Source: Periplaneta americana
Taxonomy: Eukaryota > Arthropoda > Insecta > Blattodea > Blattidae
Assembly (NCBI RefSeq): GCF_040183065.1
Contig: NC_091120.1
Location: forward strand, 7,501-71,500
DNA: 64,000 nt
Reading direction: 5' to 3'
This document shows, piece after piece, positions 58,119 to 64,000 of this stretch (position 1 is the first letter of the stretch; each line of letters opens with the position of its first letter). Both the position numbers and the translations under genes were made by a program. A model generated the notes under the pieces. It made no database searches. It had not been told where the DNA came from and saw only the letters and a list, made by a program, of their open reading frames with translations.

Positions 58119-58613
58119 TCCCCACCACAGGCCTTTTATTTTTGTTAATATTAATAAATTGTTTGTTTTTTGTTTATTTAATTATTTATTTATGTTTGAT
58201 ATGCATCCGGTTTTTTTAGGGTGTGAAACAAGTATTTTTGTTTATACAGGCCAGGTCTCGCCTATTAATACCCCACAATTGATGGGCAATAATATTTTTT
58301 TCATTACCATCAATCACTCAATCTTCTTAATGTATCCAGCTGTTTGCTGACAACATAAAGTCCACTGTAGCCTATTCATTTGTTGTTTTTCACGAGAAAT
58401 GAGGTGTATTTTGATCGGTGTTCATTATAGATGCCTGTTGCTAGTAGCCAGAGTTGGGGTGTAGTCAATATATACTGCAGGGCTGTGTCTTCTGCAACTG
58501 GTACTGATGATTTTAATTTACTTCTTTTGTGGTTTTATTATTATGAACAAATGCCATATCACATTTAAACTAATAAATTCATTACAAACCAAAATTTAAA
58601 AAATAATAATTTT

Positions 58614-58684
58614 ACCATACCGGGAGACGAACTCACAACCTCTGGTACGTATGTCAGACATCCTACCACTGAGCCACACATAGC
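58614..58684 (-). repeat. tRNA-like module in the right arm of TLE-4
   Basis: On the minus strand TGTGGCTCAGTGGTAGGATG is a near-perfect A-box, and GGTTGTGAGTTCGTCTCCCG carries the B-box. The anticodon region contains TACGT but the stem is not clean. T/A-rich sequence follows. It begins about 140 bases from the terminus at 58823, the same spacing as in TLE-2. Confidence 0.65.
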
Positions 58685-59044
58685 TCATAAGGTTGACAAC
58701 ATTGTAGACAGACGACACCACAGCAGTGCTTTGAAGTGCAGTTTGTTTACACAAGTGAACCACGCGATAGAACTTAGCATTTCTATCGACCAAGAGTCGG
58801 CCCATTCTTTTTGCCATTAAGTGTACGTTATGGCGCACGTTATGTGCACGTTACATTTCCTTACTACGAGTAGTTACAAAGAGAGTTGCCATTATTGTGA
58901 GCAGGTTGTGTATTACTGGAAGTAAGTCACTGTTACAATGTTGCAGAGTTTCAACAGCATTTCTTTCTTTTTTTTTTTTTTTCCTGAGGGCTTTGAGGAG
59001 GTTTTTACCACCAAAATCCCCTCTCGCTGCGCCAGTGTATATAC

Positions 59045-59668
59045 AAAATAAGCAGAAGAGAATTACAGTCCATGGTTTAGGCTTGTGAGATATTTAGCAC
59101 TTTGGTCCTGCATTCTGTAGTGGAATGAGCATTTGACTAGGTAATTCATGAGTCCACACTTAAATTAGACACCATCAGAATTCCCTGCTATATACCAGTA
59201 GTAATTTGTGTCAGAACGACCCAATTTAATTCCTAGATTGCTATCTGACCTAATTTCTCTAATTAAGAACTGAAGGTTCAAATAATGTATTTGTTACCGT
59301 ATTATATTAGTTATTCATATATATTATAAATTTTAACACAAATTTACTACTAATTTTAACACGTGAAAGAAATACAGTATATATTCCGAAATATAAATAA
59401 TCTTTCCTAATATCTGTATCGGGAACTCCTTGTAGGCCTACACAGTGAGTTTGTTAATAAAATTCCAATTCTTTGTCAGCAACAACTGAACTAATCATCT
59501 TTCTAACGTGAAAACATTTTAAAGTAATGCCAAAGCACGACAGTAGGCATTCCTTTGTTCTGAATTACAAGTAATAGAGAAAAGGCAGAAATATGTTGAC
59601 ACCAGCCAGTAACATAATGCACATGTCTGTAGAGGACATTATAATTGATTGTAGGTACAGTATTTTGG
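59045..59668. other. No recognised feature
   Basis: Short AT-rich spacer between two hAT-like elements. Confidence 0.45.
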
Positions 59669-59874
59669 GGTATATCTAGGATTGCCAACTCTGATAAATA
59701 AAATTACCGGCCATTTTACACATCGCACCTTGCAAGAAGACTGTAACTTAAAAAATTCCATTTTGAGATTTTCACATATTTTTAAGCTAATAGTGTCACT
59801 TATCGGCAGAAACAGAGTTTCATTTGTAGCAAAATTGCACTGTTGTGTCTGTGAGTGTTTCTTGAAAAAATAGC

Positions 59875-59980
59875 CGCGCAAGATTGCTTAGAGATCCCTG
59901 GTTCAAACCTCTGGCTGGCCAGCTGACTGGTGCTTTTCATGGTTTCTCTCAGTCACAAAGGCAAATATTGATTCATCAGT
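59875..59980 (+). repeat. Possible SINE fragment
   Basis: CCCTGGTTCAAACCTCTGG is B-box-like, followed by CAGCTGACTGGTGCTTTTCA and TGGTTTCTCTCAGTCACAAA. The A-box upstream is weak. Probably a diverged SINE piece inside the 4.2-kb hAT-like element. Confidence 0.35.
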
Positions 59981-60194
59981 GTCTTACATATAAAATAAGA
60001 ATGCAAGCCATCTACAAAACACAATAGAAATAGGAACTCAACAATAGTAGAAATGGCCCACTGATATACGGTACCCAAAGATCCTACACATACGATATGA
60101 CCACAGATGTTAAAGCATGTATAAATAAACTTAAAATAAATAATAACGAGAAAATATCGCATTGGTGTAGGTCAGGAAGAGTCTTGGTATTAGC

Positions 60195-60360
60195 ACAGTC
60201 ACGAAGCTCAATATGTAGGAAATATACAACCATAGATAGTTTCTAGCCACTAGGATCGCTACTATCGCCTCATCACAGACAATGTGAAATAGTACCTGCA
60301 CAGTCTATTGTTTCTAGTACCCTCATCAACTTAAGCTTCGTGACTGTATATACTAGACTG
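60195..60360. mobile_element. MITE, 166 bp, with 10-bp flanking duplication
   Basis: Internal inverted ends ACAGTCACGAAGCTCAA (60195) and TTAAGCTTCGTGACTGT (ending about 60347). TGGTATTAGC occurs directly outside on both sides (60185-60194 and 60361-60370). A duplication of about 10 bases points to a Mutator-like mechanism and not to Tc1/mariner, which would give only TA. The right inverted end lies 13 bases inside the duplicated flank, so the boundary is not fully settled. Confidence 0.75.
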
Positions 60361-60754
60361 TGGTATTAGCCTCAACATCTCACCATCTAACTTATTTATT
60401 GCTCATACTTAATAATAATTCTTAAAGTGTATAATAAATAACTCAAGTTTGCTTGCTTCTGACATTCGACATAGGCCTGCTGGACAAAAAATGTGTAATT
60501 GTGTGTGTTTGTGCTGATTTTAAAGATTTCACAAATCTCGTTAACATCTTTAATGTTATGCTCTAATAATATAAACTATTTAAGTTTAAATTATTAATAT
60601 AAATAATATTACATTATTGACCCTATAAAAACAAAAATTTGAGAGAAACTGAATGGATAAGTTAAAAAAAAAAGCTTTAAAGAAAAGTAGCCTATATGTT
60701 TCAAAATGGTAAGACTGTCCACTGGAGAGAGATCATGGAACACAGGATTGAGAT

Positions 60755-62070
60755 GCTGGCTGATATGTACATACATCTATTATCAGGCAGTACATCCACT
60801 TGCAGCAGTGGCCGGTGAGGCCAGTTTAAGTGCCTCCGATAGAAAATGTTTATTTATATTAATTGTTATTGTTATTATATTATTATTATTATTATTATTA
60901 TTATTACTAGTAATGAAAAATAATAATTTCACTCACCAAATAAGCTGTTATGCTGCGAGTTTCAGTGATTGTTTCAGTGTGATAAAGCAACCCACATTAT
61001 GTGTTGAAATTTCCCTTTCTTTCTTTTCTTTTTATTTTTTTCTTTGACAGCAACAAACAAGGCCAACAGAGAAGTTTATTTTGCACCACATTACCACTTA
61101 ACCATTTATGTTGCCCATACCAGGATGCAATAGAAACTCGCGTTTTAAGATTATCTGTCAGAAAAATTGTCAGCGATGTCGTAGGTATCTCGGTAGGCTC
61201 TCTCTTTATTTAAAACTTCCTTTCTTTCAATGTTATTTCTTCTCGAAAAAGGACACTCTGACAATGAATTAACTGCACCAGCATTATTTCTCGTATTTGT
61301 TTCTGTTTATATTTTCCCGAAATACATAACAGCATTGGTCCAGATTCACTACTGTACTACGAAGTACAATAGTACAACGCCTCACTTAAGTCATAAACTA
61401 AGACATAAGGGGAGAGAATAGTGTGGGTCTCTGCCTGCCAAAGAGGTGGAATTTTTGTTATATGTGACCTATTTAAGAAGACAAGTCACCACTGCTATTC
61501 CCACCCCACTCTACCCTTGAGGCCGGCCCATGGATGGGAGGAGTGAAACCTGACCAGGCCACGAGGCCAGACGAATTGTGCCTCAGCTACAACGTTTTAA
61601 GTGCAAGCTCAAAAGCCAGTGAAGACACACGAAATGCAGAAGCAGACCGGGCCTGAGCAATCCTGGCCTTAGGAACAAATTTTACTGCAAAACAGGTCTA
61701 TCTACATCACAAAGTTTTCAAATGCTTTTACAGCGATATATGCCTCATTCAGATAACTTATACATCACATAAAAACACAAAATTTGATTTCAGTTAAGCC
61801 AAGTGACTGAGGCCCGGCCTCACTTGCCTCAGTCAATCAGCCGCCACTGCTCACTTGACAATATGTGTCAGAGGAAGAACAATATTGTTTTTATGCAACT
61901 GAAGTCTGATTAGTGTAATATGTAACTAATCCGTGATGTATACAATGGAGGGGGAAAGGAACTGGCCACCCTACCTCATTTTCTGGTCTAGTTGCCTCAT
62001 AAGTGATGCCTTGTTGGTCTCACGTGTGAGCTTCAGACCTGTTTCTGGACTGACTAAAGAACACCAACAC
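60755..62070 (+). repeat. Repeat family C copy, split by an insertion
   Basis: CTGGCTGATATGTACAT at 60755 matches the start of the copy at 51926. The rest of the repeat resumes only at 61851 with TCACTTGACAATATGTGTCA and runs to 62070. Comparing with 51926-52170, where the two parts are contiguous (TGTTATCACTTGACGATATG), shows that about 1.05 kb was inserted. Confidence 0.8.
60806..61849. mobile_element. Probable hAT-like insertion inside repeat C
   Basis: Left CAGTGGCCGGTGAGGCC; right end reversed CAGTGGCGGCTGATTGACTG, with a GTGAGGCC block further in. The first seven bases match, and they also match the hAT element at 17203. CACTTG occurs near both outer borders, and the unoccupied site at 51,951 reads CACTTGAC, but the duplication is not clean and about 13 extra bases sit on the left. 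The interior has an (ATT)n microsatellite (60873-60906) and no transposase. Confidence 0.6.
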
Positions 62071-63227
62071 AAGATGGGTAAGGTTTTCTATAAAATAATA
62101 CGGATTTGATTATGATTTCTCTATTCTAAACACAGAAGAACGCAACAGAGGGCGTCATTCAGTGCTTTCTTTCAATTACAGCAGACTTCCGGGTATAGCG
62201 TCAAATAAAAAGAAAAATCTGATGTCTCTGTGTGAATAGCACCTCATCCTTGTACTTCACAATGTCTGTTCAGCTCTTCTATAATGGTGATAATATGATG
62301 ATATAAAAAGAATTGTTTGCCGAACATACTGAGTTACATTATTTCGTGTAGCAGTGGTCTAAGTAAATTGTTTAACAAACTCATTGAGTTAGTTACAACA
62401 GTTTTCAAATTATTTTGTTTAATACAGACAAAAAAGTTCGTACCTTGCTCTTGTTAGTTATTGCTTATTATAAATGTTAATTTTTCTTAGCATATATTGA
62501 TTACTTAATATCATTTAGGCTATAATGGACTAAATAGTAGGCTGTATCATTTTGATAATATTTTTTGGCAGCTATATTCATTTTGGATTTTCTCTCTGTG
62601 CAAAATATTGAATACCTACATTATAATTACTTAATAATATAATAAGATTATTTTTATTTGTATTTCCTTCCCGTTCTGTTCCAACTCAAATTTTTGTTCA
62701 TATTATTTCCTAGAACACCGAAATAACTAAAAGTACGCTATAAAATTGGAAAATTACCAGAATCAGAATATACAGCTTCATTGTACATTTAATTTTAAGT
62801 AACTAACGGTTCACATTTTCTTCTGTGATTTATTTATGAGTAGTCAACTGTAGTCAAAACTTTGAAGCATGTTTTTTCCGAAACTAGGTTTTTGAGTTGT
62901 TTCAGTCGTCTCGCCAAAATGCGACATGCAAGTTTGGTTGAAACAATATGTACCAGTATGCAGAATATGCTAAGGGAACAGTTCCTTTTCATTGAAATGT
63001 ATGCATATGGACGACATTTGGCATGAGCAATAAAACGGTTTGACAAATGGCAATTTTGCTTTAGTATTCCAAATTAGTTTTTTAATTAGTGTTTGAATAT
63101 TCATTTCAAAACTTTAAGAGCTATTTTCTACTGTAAACTGATAAAATTCTGCACAACTAAATTAAAGGTTTTCCCTGATACAAAGTTCAGCTTTTACTAT
63201 CTCCACACTTAAACGATTCCTCTCATA

Positions 63228-63443
63228 GTCGCCACAGTGGCCTAGTGGCTAAAGTGCTGGACTTCCAATCCTGTGGACCTAGGTTTGATCCGAGCATACC
63301 CGATTTATAACTTGTGTTGGACAAACCCATGGTCCAGGTTTTTCTCCAGGATTTCCAGTTCCCTGTGGCATCGCATCTTGTGTGCACCCTGAGCAGTAAA
63401 TTGGTCTTTACAACAGGCCAACAATGTGGCCATTGGAAACCAA
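63228..63443 (+). mobile_element. tRNA-Gly(TCC)-headed SINE, 216 bp
   Basis: Flanked by a perfect 17-bp target duplication AAACGATTCCTCTCATA (63211-63227 and 63444-63460). The head has A-box AGTGGCCTAGTGGC, anticodon region GGACTTCCAATCC (TCC at the anticodon position) and B-box CTAGGTTTGATCCGAGC. The body contains CCATGGTCCAGGTTTTTCTC, CAGGATTTCCAGTTCCCTGT and CCAACAATGTGGCCATTGGA, ending in a short A-rich tail. It was inserted by LINE machinery into the 4.2-kb hAT-like element. The perfect duplication shows a rather young event. Confidence 0.93.
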
Positions 63444-63884
63444 AAACGATTCCTCTCATAATTCCATAAGATATTCGTAATATACTATACTCTCTCCAAG
63501 AAGCACTGCTTGGAGAAATAGCAAACACATGTTAAACTACCATCTCATTTGCGGAGGTTTCTCCGAGGCACCTTTATCCTGAAAATATTTACACCGTTTC
63601 CAACACTTGTCAAATGTTCATGTTTGACTAGAAAGAAGCCACTTCATTTAATAAGCACAGTCATCATAGAGTCTGCTGGGAGTCCTAGTTTTTGTCAGTA
63701 CTTAAATTTCTTATAGCCTATTTGATGAAAGCTCTTACACAAGTCCTTAAACTCATTTGATAAAATTACAGGTCACAAACAGAGCTGTACGGAGTGGATA
63801 CTGGCCATCAGTTTTATGTTGAGACCACCGAAATATCTGGCCAGGTTAATGTAATACCGGCTAGTTGGCAACCCTAGGTATATC

Positions 63885-64000
63885 TGGAATTGACAGATAT
63901 CAATAACATGCTGTATATGTATGAGCATAAACTTGTAATAACAAAATGGACATTCAACTTTATTACAATAATTAGGCCTGTATCGAAATAATAATACTTA
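63885..64000. other. End of window, nothing recognised
   Basis: AT-rich sequence outside the 4.2-kb hAT-like element. No feature is supported. Confidence 0.5.

Larger units (their letters stand above)
56610..58823 (+). mobile_element. Tc1-like element copy 4 (TLE-4), both ends present
   Basis: Left end CCCTTAACGGAAAAAAGAAT then GGGCCAC; right end reversed CACTTAATGGCAAAAAGAAT then GGGCCGAC. A CTAAGTTC block follows in both arms. TA flanks each side (56608-56609 and 58824-58825). The arms carry inward-facing tRNA-like modules at 56901-56978 (+) and 58614-58684 (-), with the transposase between them. Total 2,214 bp. The left arm appears to hold an extra 150 bases or so between terminus and module. 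Confidence 0.85.
56309..59037. mobile_element. hAT-like element interrupted by TLE-4
   Basis: Left end CAGTGGCGCAGCCAG; right end reversed CACTGGCGCAGCGAG. TATATAC stands directly outside both ends (56302-56308 and 59038-59044), seven of the eight bases expected for a hAT duplication. The host element is only about 515 bp once the nested Tc1-like copy (56610-58823) is set aside, so it was probably a MITE. The right part contains a T-run and GGTTTTTACCACC. Confidence 0.75.
59677..63876. mobile_element. hAT-like element, 4.2 kb, host to several insertions
   Basis: Left end TAGGATTGCCAACT; right end AGTTGGCAACCCTA; perfect 8-bp duplication GGTATATC at 59669-59676 and 63877-63884. GCCGG / CCGGCCA words lie just inside both ends. 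No transposase is recognised. It contains a 166-bp MITE (60195-60360), a repeat C copy (60755-62070) itself split by an insertion, and a SINE (63228-63443). Much of its 4.2 kb is therefore later insertion. Confidence 0.88.

Noticed and set aside
58614-58684. Functional tRNA gene
   Set aside because: A-box and B-box are good but the anticodon and acceptor stems do not fold cleanly; the same holds for the other tRNA-like modules.
10141-64000. LTR elements, endogenous retroviruses, Polintons or other virus-derived fossils
   Set aside because: No long direct terminal repeats, protease/integrase, capsid or protein-primed polymerase motifs were recognised on either strand by eye.

Overview
This window is the end of an insect chromosome. 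The first 10,014 bases are an uninterrupted (AACCT)n array, the C-rich strand of the arthropod TTAGG telomere, so the chromosome tip is to the left and the centromere to the right. A hemimetabolous insect fits best, and a cockroach such as Periplaneta is my guess: several interspersed repeats match ones I associate with Blattodea, and AGGCCTA-type words are frequent. The species is inference from memory, not shown by a search.

Layout. 1-10014 telomere; 10015-10140 a short C-rich degenerate junction; 10141-11025 nothing recognised; 11026-18844 two Tc1-like transposons around a 56-bp satellite (13338-14712); 19528-22378 a nearly full-length hAT element; 22446-26757 a duplicated unit (second copy 35084-36236) into which a MITE and a 2.9-kb hAT-like element carrying a Helitron have been inserted; 27174-30800 tRNA-like and SINE-like repeats plus a recurring 12-mer; 32350-34202 a third Tc1-like copy; 37379-42718 a cluster of three P-element/THAP-type pieces; 43150-47290 two further hAT remnants and LINE fragments; 47291-56308 mostly unrecognised AT-rich DNA; 56309-59037 a hAT-like element enclosing a fourth Tc1-like copy; 59677-63876 a 4.2-kb hAT-like element that hosts a MITE, a SINE and an interrupted repeat. 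No host protein gene, rRNA gene, convincing functional tRNA gene, LTR element, Polinton or virus-like element was recognised. The region is a gene-poor subtelomere made of nested class II elements.

Most striking pattern. All four Tc1-like copies share an inverted-repeat terminus (TA target, CA-start, A-rich tract, a GGCC-like block, then CTAAGT). In all six arms that survive, an inward-facing tRNA-like module with A-box and B-box follows, usually about 140-160 bp in, and it often ends in a T-run. The modules differ from arm to arm. I do not know of a described Tc1/mariner family built this way; it is my main candidate for something new. Six target-site duplications read by eye (CTTTCTTT, ATTATTAC, ATGACAAG, GTTAGATC, GGTATATC, and a 17-bp SINE duplication) make the element boundaries firm.
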